From Saccoglossus kowalevskii (lineage: Eukaryota > Hemichordata > Enteropneusta > Harrimaniidae): DNA of 58,278 bases. Under the pieces are notes generated by a model. That model searched no databases and was not told the DNA's origin. It saw only the letters and a list, made by a program, of their open reading frames with translations. The stretch lies in NCBI RefSeq assembly GCF_000003605.2, contig NW_003120928.1, positions 248,180 through 306,457 on the forward strand, given 5' to 3'. The translations under genes were made by a program, and so were the position numbers. Position 1 is the stretch's first letter, and each line of letters opens with the position of its first letter. This document shows, in pieces, positions 11,194 through 24,592 of the stretch.

Positions 11194-14100
11194 GTAAGTA
11201 CATCAATACACACAATTTGCTTTGTTTGCCTGCTTTTTGAAATACTAAAATCCATCATAAATCTTGTAATCAATGGAGAATTAAACTTTACCACAACGTA
11301 TATAAACTGATTTTTGACCGCCGTAATTAAAGCGGGAGGGTCTTCACCTGCGCACGCGCGGGAATTGAGTCCCAAGCGATGATAACAACACACGCTAAAA
11401 ACGCAAAGGCTCATGGGTAGACGTTTGTTTGTAAACAATGACACGCTATGGCCATCTAACGCATGCGCAGGCGACGACTCCCCCGTAAATAAATCAAGCA
11501 TTCACCATTATTCATACAGATAACAGATAAAAGAATGATATGAACTAAATTGTATACAGGACCTACATTTCATATCCACGTAACTACTAGTGCCTTTGTT
11601 AGCTTTTATCTCACGTTACAAAGCATCGCTACATAACACTACATCATATGATTTTATATATATTGCGTCCTCTAGCGACGAAGCTCTGCTGTGAGGCAAA
11701 ATTACGACGGCGTAGCTAAAAAAAAAAAAAAAAAAAAAAAAAAAACGCACCCTCTAGCGGCAAAGCCGGCTTGTGTGAAGTCTAAATGGTGTATGTGATT
11801 AAATAATTCGATTACGTTCGTTATGTAGTAGATTTTATTGCCGGATAGCTAAAGATGAAAATTGATGTTATAAACCGTTATTTCACTCATTTACGTCATA
11901 GAAGCGTGTGTCGCTAGAGGGCGCAACGTATTACAAAGATGAATGAATCAATCAACAATACATGTAACAATGTACTTCTTTCTACAATAGATGAAATTGA
12001 GGACAGTTGCTGAATATTTGATTTGATTTGAACTTGAATCATATATTTATCATTGATGGTAGTTTCATTAAAATAAATGCTGGTTCACAATATGTTCCAA
12101 ACTGACGCTGCTTGTGTCCATTTTGCTATAACAGCTGAAGCCATGAAAGCGCGGATGGATATGTCAGTCGATCCCTGTGAAGATTTTTACCAGTTCACAT
12201 GTGGTAATTGGATTGAGTCACATGATATACCAGCGGACCAATCACGATTCGACATGTTCAAGGAGTTAAGGACGAACGTCACACGAATGATGATGGGTGA
12301 ATACTACACTTATTTTTTGGAAACATTTGCACACACTAATTTGTCGTTTGCTGTCGCAAGAAATCAGAATAAGTGTTGATTTGAACATGTTTACTGTGTA
12401 TCCTAATAAGAATATGCTATTTATTTCTATTTGACAAGAAAAATGTTCATCGAACAACTATTACTATTTGAGTTTGTGTTGATTTCCTTAATGCTTGTTT
12501 GATATGTCGACACTTCAACGTCCATAACCGCTAGCACGGAATCACTTAAATCTAAACCTCCCTCCCTTCAAAATAAAAAAAATCGTTCTCTTTATCTCCA
12601 GAACATACAAAAGCTGCTAAAAATATGTGTATTTTACTAAGCATAGGAGAATAACGCATTTACTCACTGTTTGAAAACTGGACCATATGTCCGAAATTGG
12701 GTCAATCAACGATCCAATTACTTTTTTGCGTGGCTGTAATAGAACTAACATTTCCAAAAGAGAAAGGGATGCGTACAATTTTCAAATTTGCCAGGCAGCT
12801 TAATTCATCATTATTGAATAGCAAAATAAATGATAAGGGTTCAAAAGCTGGCGTCGTGGGTCTAATACGCCCTCACTGACTATGGCCCTCCTAATGTATT
12901 GCAAGTCATATCCCTGAAATTGTCACTAAACTTTAGAATTGTTTTTAAAGAATTAACTTTAATTGCACATCCTGGTAAATTTAAACTTGTCTTTATTTTT
13001 CAGAAAGTATAGAAAACCCAATCAAAGATAACGATATCAAACCAATTGTAAACGCCAAAAATAACTTTAAAGCCTGTATGGACCTGGGTGAGTTGTAACG
13101 ATGTGTTTCATTGGATGCTGTAATAAATCACGTGATTCTGCGTATGGTTCTTGGAAGGTGGCAATATTACGTGACACTGGATTCTACGTGAAGTCTTAAT
13201 ATACGTGATTAACGTAATTATAACCACACATCTTAGTATAAATTAAAAGTGAAGGAACGCCGACAGTATGATCGAATTCATCGAACTTGTCTAACGTGAG
13301 TTTAATTGTTCTTTTCATGTCTAAATGAGTGTCACTGAATCGCATTTATAACTGTCTTACTAGACCAAATAGACAACGCCGACAAGAGACCGTTGACAAG
13401 GTTTCTGGAGTCTCTTGGTGGATGGCCGGTGCTGGGCGACAACCCTGGTGGTAGATGGAATGCATCTCTCTATAAACTAGAATCTTTGATGTCTCTGATG
13501 TTACGAGAAATTGGTAATAGTTTTTTATTCTCTACATATGTCAGCACCGATATGAAACAATCGTCAAGACATTTAATTAAGGTAATTAAGTCATACAATA
13601 AGCGTACATAAGTACATGAGCAATGTGGTCTGACATATTATAACTGAAGTCAGATTAGTGCAACTTAATACACACTGTAATGCCAACCAATCAAATTCTA
13701 ATATAATAGGTAACAATTGTAACAACAACCTTTCAATTGATTTTCTAGTTTGACCAGGCCTCACCAAGTTTACCGAGTCGAGAATATTACTTAGACAAAT
13801 CAGATACAATCACAGGAAATAAGGTAATTTAATAATCAAACCTAAGTATAAAATATGGAATGTAATTTCGCATTTTAATATATTCACAATACGGTGATAC
13901 AATTTAGCATATGGCAAACCAAGTCGTTGCTACGCTGTTCAGTATTGTAAACACATGTTACGAACTTTGACCTTACCAGCATCTATGCGTGAAACAAATC
14001 ATTATTTGTTCATGTATCAGGGTGTGATTTCCGAATTAAAGCTATTTTAGCTGATTATGACCCGAACGTGTATAATGAGGATATGATATGTAGAGTATGG

Positions 14101-17100
14101 CGAGCTTGATCAATTCGAAACAGGTATCATCATCATCATTTTGGCTGGATGCCAGGAATTGCTTGTTCCCAGAGCAATAAGGCGTAATACATTTTGCTCG
14201 ACTAATCAATGGGTCAACAGCGGGCGATGTGCAACGGGAAATAAGTAAAAACAAAAGTTCGGTTCGTGCCTCTGTTGGCGGCGCTCTTGCTGACTAGAAA
14301 TATTTTTGTTGTATATTTATTTGCAGTTTCTCAAAGCATATTTTAATTTCATGATCAATGTATCACTTACGATGGGAGCCGATGAAAATGAAGCCGACAT
14401 GCAACTGCGAGAACTTCTTGAATTTGAAATAGCGTTAGTTAACGTAAGTAGTAAGTGTTTTTTGGTGGGAATTTCAAATGTGAGGAAGACAGCCATATTC
14501 AAGCCATTTTTGATTTTTATAAACACGTTGTTTTCCAGTTATCTGCATCCAGCATATTCACTGCTATACCCGCGGCACAACAACCCGCCCTCCTTCTTTA
14601 TATATATTTATGAATTTAAATTCTATGTCATTATACCGGCCACCAGGAACCTCTAATTTAAAAATATTGATAAAGATGATTGGAAATAGTTTCATTTTTA
14701 TCGTTCTAGTTTACTTCGCCAGATGAAGAAAGACGAGATATGGAACGACTGTATAACAAAATGACCATACTTGAACTTCAAAAAACAATACCAGAGGTAC
14801 TATATTTCTGATTCATCTATGTACAGTTGTATTTTCAAATGTCACGTGTTGGGGGCATGCCACTCTACGTGATCAATTAGTGTTTAATATAATTGCAATT
14901 TATTCTTGATATTGGATAGATTAGATCGGTTGACTGGCACTGTTCAACTACAGATTGCAACACCTACAGTAAAACGTAAAAACTCGTACTGGTGGGCTTG
15001 TCTCGTTTCACATGTTCCAGAATTAATTAATTCCATAGAGAGCAACCATAATGACGGGTAGATCCATGAGACGACATTATGAACCCTATGACTTATGATG
15101 TGCTAGTTTGCATACTCTGCTGACGTCACATACGTGCTATTGGTTGTGACAATGATAATACATATGAAATAAACAGATGGGTTATATTTAATTTTATATT
15201 CATTTGTACTTGTCATCCAATGACATCAGTGGTTTTAAATATTTAAATATTCAATTCTCACATGTGAAATAAGTACATTGTAATTTTTGTTTGTCCCATG
15301 GACTTGAAATGTATTATAGGCTGGCCACATAGGGTAACAACAAAATCGTGGCTGGTGAAATTCTCTCCGGTATTCAGAATAATTTCAAGTTTAACAAAAG
15401 TTATTTTCCTTTAACATTGCGATTTACAGAATTTGTTGTAAATTACTCTGGAAGTACGGCATTCAAGTCTAGAAACACTAGAATAGAATTCTGTTTTTTT
15501 ACCATTGAACAATAGCTTATTGCACATAATAAACATTGTCTTGTAGTTGATGATCAACTTTCGAAAAAAAAGAATGGGCAGGCTTTCTCTATTATAATAA
15601 CATAGCATATTTTTCAGTTTTACAAATGTATAATTCAGGACAACTGGGGAAATTATTTCCCGTATTTATAGTTAATAAGAACGTGTATGATTAATATAAA
15701 TAGAAGTATAATCATTATTTTATCAGTTTGACTGGAAAGGATATCTGAACAGCACCAACTTCGTAATAGTGAACGATACGGAGGAAGTGGTTGTGCACGA
15801 ACCATACTACCTAGAGCAAGCCATGCGACATATCTCAAAAACTGATGCCAGGTAATTTAATTATACATACTTACGATATACATTTAAACATAATGTAAAA
15901 ACTACATACATGTTGAACATGATTAAGTTGATACAATATGTTATACCTGATGAATTTTATGAAAAACTACTTTTTTTACTATGGGCCAAACTCTTTGAAC
16001 CAGTCTTACGAAATGCGTCGTCCTTTGGAGTGGTGAAGCAATAACGGAAAAAACGCACTGGAACATTGGCTGGCAAAGATGTACACTGCATCTTATGAAT
16101 GAGAACACAATATAAGGCACTAACATTACTTATTTTGCTTTTAATTCTCTGAAACTATACCAGGACTGTTTCAAACTATCTTGTATGGAGGGCTGTTGCC
16201 AACGTGATAATGGAGCTCGGCTCAGAATTCAGACACATCGCTCAAGAATATTCATCTGTTATATTTGGCACTAATTCAGAGATGGAACGATGCGAGGCAT
16301 GTGTGAATCACATTAACCACGCCATGAGATTTGCTACAGGTCGGATGTTTATTGAAGAGCATTACGATGATGAGAGTAAAGCTAGTGTGAGTACACGTAA
16401 ATGGCCGTTGAGATCTCGTTTAGAGCGAGAAAACCAAGAGACTTGTTTTTTTATCTCCTCAAATAGTGTTCCATTTCCCCCTGTTATCGGTTCTATAATA
16501 TGCTCACGTAACCTTAGTATTTTGATGCAATGGCGGGAAAGAATGATGGTATTTGAATAGCAACAACAACTCACGTGTTTCTCTCGCTATCGATGAGATC
16601 TCGGCGACCATTTGCGTTAAAAGACCGGAACTATTGATGAAAAAAAAAACGGGAGTGGATTACTGGTCCTAATCCAAATACACGGTAAATGCGGGTCTAG
16701 GAGTTCTGTAACTTGTGGTTACGACATTATCATTCAAACTATGTTAAAAATGTTTAAATTTGTTTAAACGTTTTCATTTGCATGTCTGTCAAATTGCATA
16801 TGAAACCTGGAAAGAATGCAATAACAATTCAGACATATCATGTTCAACAGACCAATCAGATGATCGATTACATACAAGATGCATTCCTACAAATGATAGA
16901 CGATTCCTCGTGGATGGACGAAGTTACCAAAAAGGATGCCAAACAAAAAGTTAGTTTTCCTGCACAATATATCTGTAATTTAAATTTATCATATACTGTA
17001 GACCGTTTAGACGGGTGTTCTTTATACCATGTATTCTCTTATATGATAGATTACGCCTAATAAATCATTGTTTAAACCTTTCCTTCGTTTTGCAGGTATT

Positions 17101-20100
17101 AGTAATGTACAGGAAGATTGGTTTTCCAGACTGGATAAAAGATGACAATGAACTTATCGAGTATTATAAAACAGTACGTATTTCTCATACCAGTTATCCA
17201 AGTTTTTCATTTCAAAATAGTTTCATTTTGCCCTTATATTATCTATTATCTATTATTTATTTATGTATTGTATGTAAGTTTTTTGTTAAAAATCATGGAA
17301 ATGTTTGAATTTTTGTAAATCATCAGTCGGGTAGCTGTACTGTTAATTTTGTGTTGATTATGATTGTTATTCTCCCCTTTTCAAGTATATTTATGTATTT
17401 GTTCTATCTTTAGTGAACAAAATAGAAATAGAAACATGTTATTTGCATGTAGGAATTTTTCATCATAAATTTGTATTAAATCCCCCCAAAACAAAACAAA
17501 CAACAACAATATCCTGAGAGATATCACTACAGTGTTTTATCACTGTCCCTTCCAACAAAAGTGATGATCTAACAGAACTCTGTTTTACGATTTTCACAGC
17601 TCGACTTTTCGCCAACCGATCATTTTGGAAATTATCTACAATATATAAAATGGAGGACAGAAAAGAACTTTGAATATTTGAGAAAACCAGTTGATCGTAC
17701 CGAGTAAGCATCGATATATTCTTTTATGTTATAAATATCACTATTTTAGATGATGTTATTTACATCTTTATATCATGAGATATGAATGGATATTTCCATA
17801 CCATGTGATACATTTCTATAATTCCACACCATGTGATATGTTTTCATATCACCATATCAGGTAACATGTTTCCATATCCTCGTACCATGTGATATGTTTC
17901 CATAGCTCCATATCAAGTACATGTGTAATATGTTTCTATTTCTGTACGATGTGATGTTTCATATCTTCATAGCATGTGAGATGTTTCTATATCCCCATAC
18001 CATGTGATATGTTTTTATCTCTGTGCGATGTGATATGTTTCATATCTCCATACCATGTGGCATGTTTCAATAACTCCATATCATGTGATATGTTTTCACA
18101 TCTGCATGCCATATTATATGTTACCAGATCTCCACACCATATATCTTTCCATGTCATTATCTATATACCATGTGATTTTTCATATATCTCCATTTTTACC
18201 ATATCTCCATTTCATTTGATATGTTTCTATATCGATATTTCACATATCCCCATATCAAATCGCATATTTTCATTTCATGAGATATGTTCAGATGTCTCCT
18301 TTTTATGTAATATCAATTTCTCTATCTTGTGAGATCCTTGCAGCCTATGTGCATACAAATTATGTTACATAGAATAGCACAACGCAACGCAAGCAACTTT
18401 TTTACGAACGTTGAATACAAACATCTAACATGTGTTGTCATGTGTTTGTTTCTTTCCTAATGTAGATGGGCAGTTGGCCCTGCTGTTGTCAATGCATTTT
18501 ACGATTTTACCAGCAATGACTTGAGTAAGTAAGCCGATACTAAAACAAGAGATCAGTTTCCATTAACTACGAAATCCCGCGTTATGCGTGAAATTGTACG
18601 TAAATACAAGAAAAACACAGTCTAATAATGTACACATTTGATGATGGTCAATTTTGATGGATTAAAGGTATGGCAACGTCATACTTTCTTCTGAAGTATC
18701 GGCATTTTGACATTAAGCTTTAAAGAAAGAGAATCAAATCATTCGATTGTTGCTGCTGACGTTCGGTCCATGCTATTCATGCTTTACGCGGGATATCGCA
18801 ATGAATGGAAATCACCTATTTATCATATTCATCAGAAATTATTCCAGATTACTTCGATAATTAGGTTTATGTGTTCACTTTAAGCAAATGATTGATTTGA
18901 AAACAGATAAATCTACATATACATAATATAATCGCTGAGAGAACCGAATTATTATTCCTGAAATTACAGTGATCAGCTTTAATATTTAAACGTTGGAATA
19001 TTGCTGACAATTAGCCAGGGAGTTAGCCAGAGCTAAACAGTTGTGTGGCTACCGTGAATAGGACTCATTTCAGAACCCATCTAGATAGCGTGGCTTAGCT
19101 TTTCACCCAAAGGTCGTATAAGAGTATAACACAAAATGAACGAGTGAAAACGATTGACAAAACAATCCACAACAACAAGTGAACGTTTGAGTCTTGTCAG
19201 ATTGTTCTTGGTCCTGTCTTTGGTCCCCGAGAAGCCAGTTCAAAACAAGTTTTTTTAGCCTGGAAAACTACTAAAGTATCAAAAAAGATGAGAACATTCA
19301 ACTTGATGCTTCTCGTTCCTAATGACAAGACCGCCAGAAATAGTGTATTCCTCGAAAACTGATAAACAAAACTGTGTTGATACGTATACCAGACTTAATG
19401 TTCCCAATAATAGAATTCATAGCTAATATCTTCTGTATAGTGAAAATATATACTGATTGTAATAACACTGAATTTGTGGAAACTGTTGGGTTGATAAGCC
19501 GGGTCTCAGTCGGGTTAGCACGCTGAAAAGAACGGTTCTCGCATTTGTCTGACACCTTGAAACAAGTCAACCAGGTGAAGAAGTGTCATGAGAATACTTT
19601 CCCAGATATGGCTCCTTAGCCCACAGAACATTCAACCTGTCGTTAAGCGATACGAATAATATAACCAGACAAATCCACGAAGAAATAATCATTCAGCGGA
19701 GCAGGTGAGAAAGAAGCGACTTAAGGAGTATCAGCTATCAGCAAATTGACATAATTCAAATTGTCGAGCAATGCAAGTTTCTGAACATCAGTATGACCTG
19801 AGCTTATGGAAACACAAATAACGTAATGGTCGCGACCCACAACCAAGAGACGATCCGAAAAGATGAGCATTTTTGGAATTAATCATATTGACATTATTGA
19901 GTATTATACATCGCCTCCTTCCAACATACATATCACGGATCATGGTCAAGGCAATTCATTCAGTTTTTTTCGTGGTGGAAATCAGACAGGAGGTGTTCTA
20001 GAGACACTGATGAATGGATCTGATGAATGGACAGCGTAGAGATGATAGTCTTGACACCACACACACCAGTAGCTACACGACTGTTACCCGATGGATTGGT

Positions 20101-23100
20101 TGTGATACTTTACGACAAATAGGCGCAGAATCAGTTTCAAACTACTCAAGTGGTACTGCATTAACCAAGGAACTCTATCGTTTCACTTCAGAGTTTGCAT
20201 GAATCTAATGTCGACTTTAGATAACATCAACATCAAGCAGAGTATGAAAGAAAGAGCAGTGCTCTAGCTGTTTACCTCAGTGCGGCACAATTGAGAATTA
20301 AATTTAAATCAAGGTTTTACCCATCCTTCCCGGAGATGCCTAGCAACCAATAAAAGTATCCGAGGACCGAGTTTTAACGCGAAGTTATTTAGTTATAACA
20401 CAGTGTTTAGTTTGTCTTCTGTTGTTGCATGTAATCCAGTGTTTACCGCAATGATAGTTCGGGCTGTAATAGCAATATCACCAGTAACACTGTTATAATG
20501 ATTTTCCGTTTTCGACATTGTGCGATTCTTTCGTTTTTATGCAGAAAAATTCGGCATTTTTACCAAGTAAAATCATATTTATTAAAGTTATTGTTCATAC
20601 ATCAGTTGTTGAACACTCTACATAGTTTGTAATTGCATTCAGTTTCTTTCAGTCATATTTCAAGACAAATAAAAGGCAAAAATATAGAAAATATGATTTA
20701 TGAGTGCATAGGGAATACATCCCGCTATGAATTTTTCTTAATATATTACTGAAATTTCTTGTTAAAATTCCTTTTTCAGGGTTTCTCCCCAAAAACGATT
20801 TTTCACAAAGTCGACGACAGAGATTCTCTATTGCAGTGTTATTAAACTATGTGAGCTTGTACATGACACCGAACCGATGTTAACGTTTTTTAAAGAGCGG
20901 TAGTCGTCGCGCCACGCATGCGCGAGATATATGGGTCTCATATAAACAAAGATGGCGACTTTGACTGTGCGCAGATCAACAAGTACAAACTGAGACGTTA
21001 CTAAGCTTTAATTATGTATTTTTCAGGTGATTAGAAGGTATTGAAGGAGTCACGGGCGGAAATTAGTGTAAGTCGCGCCCAGGTCAAACCTCATACTTGT
21101 GGTTTCTATTAGAAGAGCGCATAGAATTGTGGGAAAATCAATGTTTATCAACACAAATGTCGCACATGCGCTGCGCGACGATCACCTTCCTTTAAGACTC
21201 GTTTAGTGAAATGAATTCAAAACTGAACAAATATGCAAATGATCTGATTTGACACTGGTTCTGATGTAGCAATACCATCACCACTAAAACCGCAACATGT
21301 AGTTTTATTCTACATAACATTTATTTTGTAGCATTCCCTGCAGGAATTCTCCAAGGTATTTATTATCACAAAGAATCACCAAAGTAAGTGGTAGATTTTG
21401 ACATAATATAACAGACAGTACGCCGACGCTTCGCGTTGGTCGATACTCCCACTGTACTCTCTTCGTGCATACTTTGAGGTATCTTCGTAATAACCTTAGT
21501 ATTATACATCTTTTCCTTCTGAGATGCATCATGGGATGTCAAAATCTAACAAGTTTAGAACAGAATCAACGAACTTCTTTGTGTGGAGTCCGGTCGAACC
21601 CTGGTGGCAGCCGTGTTTATTTTTATCATTCGAGAACGCTTACGCGCGTAATCATACCATATTTGGAATTCGTATTTCCGTATATGGTAGGATAAAATAT
21701 CCCGTAAAATACGGCAAAATTATTGCACGCTGTAACTTATGGCGTTATGGTGACAGATGCATAATAATAATAAATATCGCCTTATATAAAGTGGCATATA
21801 TTACGTAATAGCAACATGAATTATGAATATAGACATGGAAATTGCTTTTTCTACATCTATATAGAACAATGAAGGATGTGGCTTTTTTGAGAATATTGTG
21901 TATTTGTTTCCCACATACTATGGAAAACGGAAAAAAAAATCTCGGAGCTCTTCTAAATGTTTTACCGTTAAATAACGTTTGTACTATACATCACTCATAA
22001 TGTAACGATTTTGTTTTCAGTTATCTAAATTTTGGAGGCATTGGAATAGTAATAGGACACGAGATGACGCATGGTTTTGATGACAGGGGTAAGTTATAAA
22101 GAGCAGTTTGCGCATATTTGCTTACAAGTATATTTTTTGATGGAATTAACGCATTTTAATTACATTGCCATTCCATTCTTTCAGCTCAACATGTCATATT
22201 TCTCTTTCTAGGGAGACAATACGACAACAGTGGCAACCTATTGCAATGGTGGAGTAATAATTCTATCAAAGCCTACCAAGAGAGGGCGCGCTGCATTGTG
22301 GACCAATACGCTGAATATTGGGTGGAGGAATGTAATATGACTGTAAGTAAACGCATGCTCTTCCCCTCGCATTAAATTATAATAAGCGTGTTCGAAGACA
22401 AATTAATTTTTTCACAATAAAGTTAATACAGAAATAAAAATTTACACACCAGGACCAAAAATGGCGGCTACTGATTTAAAAGATAACAGCACGCAGAATG
22501 ACGAGGTGATATCGTAAAAAAAAAGCGACAAATTGATTAGTCGTAATGTTTTGGGGACAGCCAGTCATACAGTAATTTCGATTAAAGTCGAACATACGTA
22601 TAGATAATTTTGTCGGAAATGAGTTGCAATATTGTATCTATTTTTCCTACAGCTGAACGGCGTCAAAACACAAGGAGAAAACATTGCTGACAATGGTGGC
22701 CTCAAAGAGGCGTACATGGTAAGTAGAGCTATAGAGCTGAGCCTTGATTTAAATGCAATGACTAATAAAGTTCTAGGCAAATCCTTCCACTTGTAACACG
22801 ACTGTCTAGATTTGTCCAATGGGCGTTCTAGAATTCATGAGATTGAACAAGAAGTAATTACAATAGCAATTTCATGATCGGAATTCGCATGATCTGCGGC
22901 ACAAGTTAAATCATATTCATTTGATGTTCGCGTCACATAAACCAGTCTAGGTTTTCACTCGTGGTTCATGATGCCGTATCCAAAATAAATAACGATCATT
23001 TAACTAGAATCTGAAAAGTATAGATAATTGAGAGGATTTTTTTGCAATTGCTATAGCAACAACACCGTCTTTCGACAAATTATTTAATTCAAATAGGCTT

Positions 23101-24592
23101 AATTTTAATTGGGATCCTCAGCCAAATATATCCTCGTTTGTCGCTTACTTTTCTACCGCATATAGTAAGAATGAACTTCTTCCCAAACCTTTCATTAAAA
23201 AATATTTTAAATATTATTGAATATTACTATTATATATTGTTTTGAAGTAGTATCCGCAGATGGAGGGGGCCTTGAAATATGATAAGGGTATTTAACTCAA
23301 GTGTATTTCTCTTAGATTTTTAATTTTTGTGAAGATATGTTCAATTTTGAAGAGTATATTTTTTTTTGTGGAAACAGTTATTATCAACTTTAGTACTATG
23401 GATAATATAACTTTCAGATAAATATACATCTCATAACATTTTTGACTTTTTTTAACTGTGGTACAAATTACTTTGTATGTTACTTTTACTATGTATAGAG
23501 CGTTTTCTACGTAATATGGTTATATGATAATCAGCATAATCAGCATAAAATGATGATGTAATGTCGTACAATAAATAAAAATGTTATAAACAAATATATA
23601 TATACATAATTACAATGAAATGGTATGTGATATATTTCCATTACAGGGTTACAAGTTATGGATCAAAGACAATGACTCCGAAGAACCAATGCTTCCTGGT
23701 ATTCCATTTACACCGGAACAACTTTTTTTTATTAATTTTGGGCAGGTTAGTGGCACAAATCACAAGTTACTGCAATAAATGCAATAGATTCCAACACTAT
23801 CTACAGTGTTTTTTTTCACAAATTTCCAACACTTTTGCATTCGAACCAACAATTCTGATTACTAACTTGTTGCGTTGTTCGACAGATATGGTGTAGTAAA
23901 TACACGGAACAAGGGGCAAGAAATAAAGTTTTAACCGGTGCTCACAGTCCAGGGAGGTATAGGTAAGTGCGGTTGAAATTCCTTTTTTCATAAACAAGAA
24001 AAGGTCTACAAATACACTATGTACGATACATACTACATAAATGCAACACATATCATGGCTAGCAAGGTACGTTGGACAATGACGTACCTAACAGTAGTTG
24101 AATTAAACCATCCAATCAAAGAACATAGTGTGCAATGACGTCACGCGTTTGGCGGATGAATATTTTTTTTCAAATCGTGAATGTGTGGGCATCAATGACA
24201 AATTTGAAAATGTTATTTTAACTACGTACATCTGACCAACTCCATGCAAGCGCCTTGAGATCTTGTAAAATGCTGATAGGCGTTGGAAAAAAAGTTATAA
24301 GCACTAAAGTAAATGAGAACCCGTGTTACAGACCGTTCCCGCATCCCGTCAGCTCGAATGCGAATTACAAACGTAGATAAATCGATGTTTTTAGAGGCAA
24401 CTGGAAATAATTACAACGCGTGGATTTTAAGCCCGTTTTGTTTTCATGATTACTGAAGACTATTTTTCCTGATTTATTCCTATTTGTTTCAGGTGCAACG
24501 GCAGTGTCTCAAATTTTCAGGAATTCTCCTCAACGTTCAACTGCACAGCAGGAGCTACAATGAACAGAGATAAAAAATGCTCAGTCTGGTGA
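7604..24592 (+). CDS. Neprilysin-like M13 zinc metallopeptidase, complete 21-exon gene
   Basis: Predicted extracellular zinc endopeptidase cleaving small peptides on the amino side of hydrophobic residues, as known for neprilysin/ECE. Coding exons: 7604-7718, 11080-11193, 12135-12296, 13004-13087, 13364-13581, 13749-13823, 14327-14443, 14710-14796, 15727-15851, 16164-16386, 16851-16949, 17096-17173, 17600-17703, 18466-18524, 21332-21383, 22021-22088, 22212-22342, 22653-22718, 23647-23745, 23886-23962, 24493-24592. All junctions are GT-AG and phase-compatible. They sum to 2253 nt, or 750 residues plus stop, the usual family length. Visible motifs: zinc site [10 protein letters not shown] (H584, E585, H588), third ligand in GENIADNGG (E646, D650), substrate-binding NAFY (543-546), HSPGRYR (712-718) and the terminal CSVW. 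Most neprilysin disulfide cysteines are present; the pair near neprilysin positions 234/242 is not. Multiple N-x-S/T sites fit secretion. Family assignment is firm; orthology within M13 is not. Confidence 0.95.
7719..11079. other. Intron 1 of the M13 gene
   Basis: 3.4 kb without recognisable exon. 9951-10140 holds several CCCCCTATT-type stretches spaced about 40-60 bp apart, a degenerate short repeat. 10540-10760 repeats the phrase TAATCAGYGAAA several times. A 156-codon open frame at 9452-9922 has no domain signal. Confidence 0.5.
11327..11487. mobile_element. TTAA-type MITE, family A, copy 2 (inverted)
   Basis: In M13 intron 2. TTAA at 11327-11330 is followed by AGCGGGAGGGTCTTCACCTG. The interior matches other A copies in inverse orientation (ACGCAAAGGCTCATGGGTAG). 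The far end is decayed and lacks a clear TTAA. Confidence 0.75.
11719..11745 (+). repeat. Poly-A tract inside a short dispersed repeat
   Basis: An uninterrupted A run of roughly 26 bases, flanked by TGCGTCCTCTAGCG before and CGCACCCTCTAGCG after, with an inverted CGCTAGAGGGCGCA near 11915. This looks like remnants of a short interspersed element. Confidence 0.4.
12135..14796 (+). CDS. M13 gene exons 3-8: N-terminal M13 domain
   Basis: These exons carry the family start motif [14 protein letters not shown] and the conserved arginines in [11 protein letters not shown]. They continue through NFKACMD (neprilysin Cys143 region), GGWPVL, a STDMKQSS stretch and LPSREYY, which align with the neprilysin domain closing over the active site. 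Exons: 12135-12296, 13004-13087, 13364-13581, 13749-13823, 14327-14443, 14710-14796. Introns are phase 1 up to exon 5 and phase 0 from exon 5 to exon 9. Confidence 0.93.
15727..18524 (+). CDS. M13 gene exons 9-14: middle of the peptidase
   Basis: Exon 10 (16164-16386) encodes the helix with RCEACVNH and the [12 protein letters not shown] region that follows it in neprilysins. Exon 11 (16851-16949) encodes [14 protein letters not shown] and exon 12 (17096-17173) [10 protein letters not shown]. Exon 14 (18466-18524) encodes [15 protein letters not shown], which includes the substrate-binding Asn-Ala pair. Splice phases 2, 0, 0, 0, 2 and 1 chain without a break. The intron after exon 13 carries a minisatellite. 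Confidence 0.93.
17770..18335. repeat. Degenerate minisatellite in M13 intron 13
   Basis: About 565 bp of imperfect tandem units of roughly 25 bp, typified by CCATGTGATATGTTTCCATA. Many units contain the E-box-like CATGTG. A 118-codon open frame through it is a product of the repeat. Confidence 0.8.
18552..18820. mobile_element. Inverted-repeat element, family E, copy 1
   Basis: In M13 intron 14. The left end (TTTCCATTAACTACGAAATC then CCGCGTTATGCGTGA) and right end (CATGCTTTACGCGGGATATC then GCAATGAATGGAAA) are imperfect inverted repeats of about 35 bp. The same ends bound 49270-49630. No coding capacity. Confidence 0.6.
18821..20889. other. Remainder of M13 intron 14
   Basis: About 2 kb. 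A stretch at 19690-20200 has runs of non-AT-biased, codon-like sequence with stops in all frames, which could be an old pseudogene fragment, but I recognise no family. Nothing else is supported. Confidence 0.35.
20890..21195. mobile_element. TTAA-flanked MITE, family B, copy 2
   Basis: In M13 intron 14, ending about 135 bp before exon 15. TTAA at 20890-20893 and 21192-21195 flank ends AGAGCGGTAGTCGTCGCGCC and GCGCGACGATCACCTTCCT. It is a near full-length match to copy 1. Confidence 0.8.
21332..22718 (+). CDS. M13 gene exons 15-18: zinc-binding catalytic core
   Basis: Exon 15 (21332-21383) encodes FPAGILQ. An earlier GT at 21356 would shift the frame into a stop in exon 16, so the gtaagt at 21384 was chosen. 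Exon 16 (22021-22088) encodes [19 protein letters not shown] with the HExxH zinc motif. Exon 17 (22212-22342) encodes the WWSN segment and the ARC cysteine. Exon 18 (22653-22718) encodes GENIADNGG with the third zinc ligand. All catalytic residues are present, so an active enzyme is expected. Confidence 0.95.
21395..21790. repeat. Dispersed repeat family C, copy 1
   Basis: In M13 intron 15. It shares with 27061-27425 the ordered phrases CTCGTAATAACCTTA-like, TATACATCTTTTCCT, CATCATGGGA, TTTAGAAC, GTGTGG-GTCCGGTC-like and CCCGTAAAATAC. Divergence is roughly a quarter of sites by eye. No coding frame. Confidence 0.6.
23647..24592 (+). CDS. M13 gene exons 19-21: C-terminal region
   Basis: Exon 19 (23647-23745) encodes [14 protein letters not shown] and exon 20 (23886-23962) [10 protein letters not shown] followed by HSPGRYR, whose His and Arg act in transition-state and substrate binding in neprilysin. 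Exon 21 (24493-24592) carries three Cys and ends KKCSVW with TGA at 24590-24592, the usual M13 terminus. No canonical AATAAA was seen within about 500 bases downstream, so the 3' end of the transcript is not placed. Confidence 0.93.

Noticed and set aside
11101-11310. Met/Thr-rich frame over the acidic exon
   Set aside because: It is the out-of-frame reading of the GAT/GAC repeat; the Asp-rich frame joins exons 1 and 3 in phase.
17976-18332. 118-codon frame with Cys/His/Ile repeats
   Set aside because: It is the translation of the CCATGTGATATG minisatellite.
21332-21355. Short version of M13 exon 15 using the GT at 21356
   Set aside because: It leads to a stop on joining exon 16; extending to 21383 restores the frame and family length.
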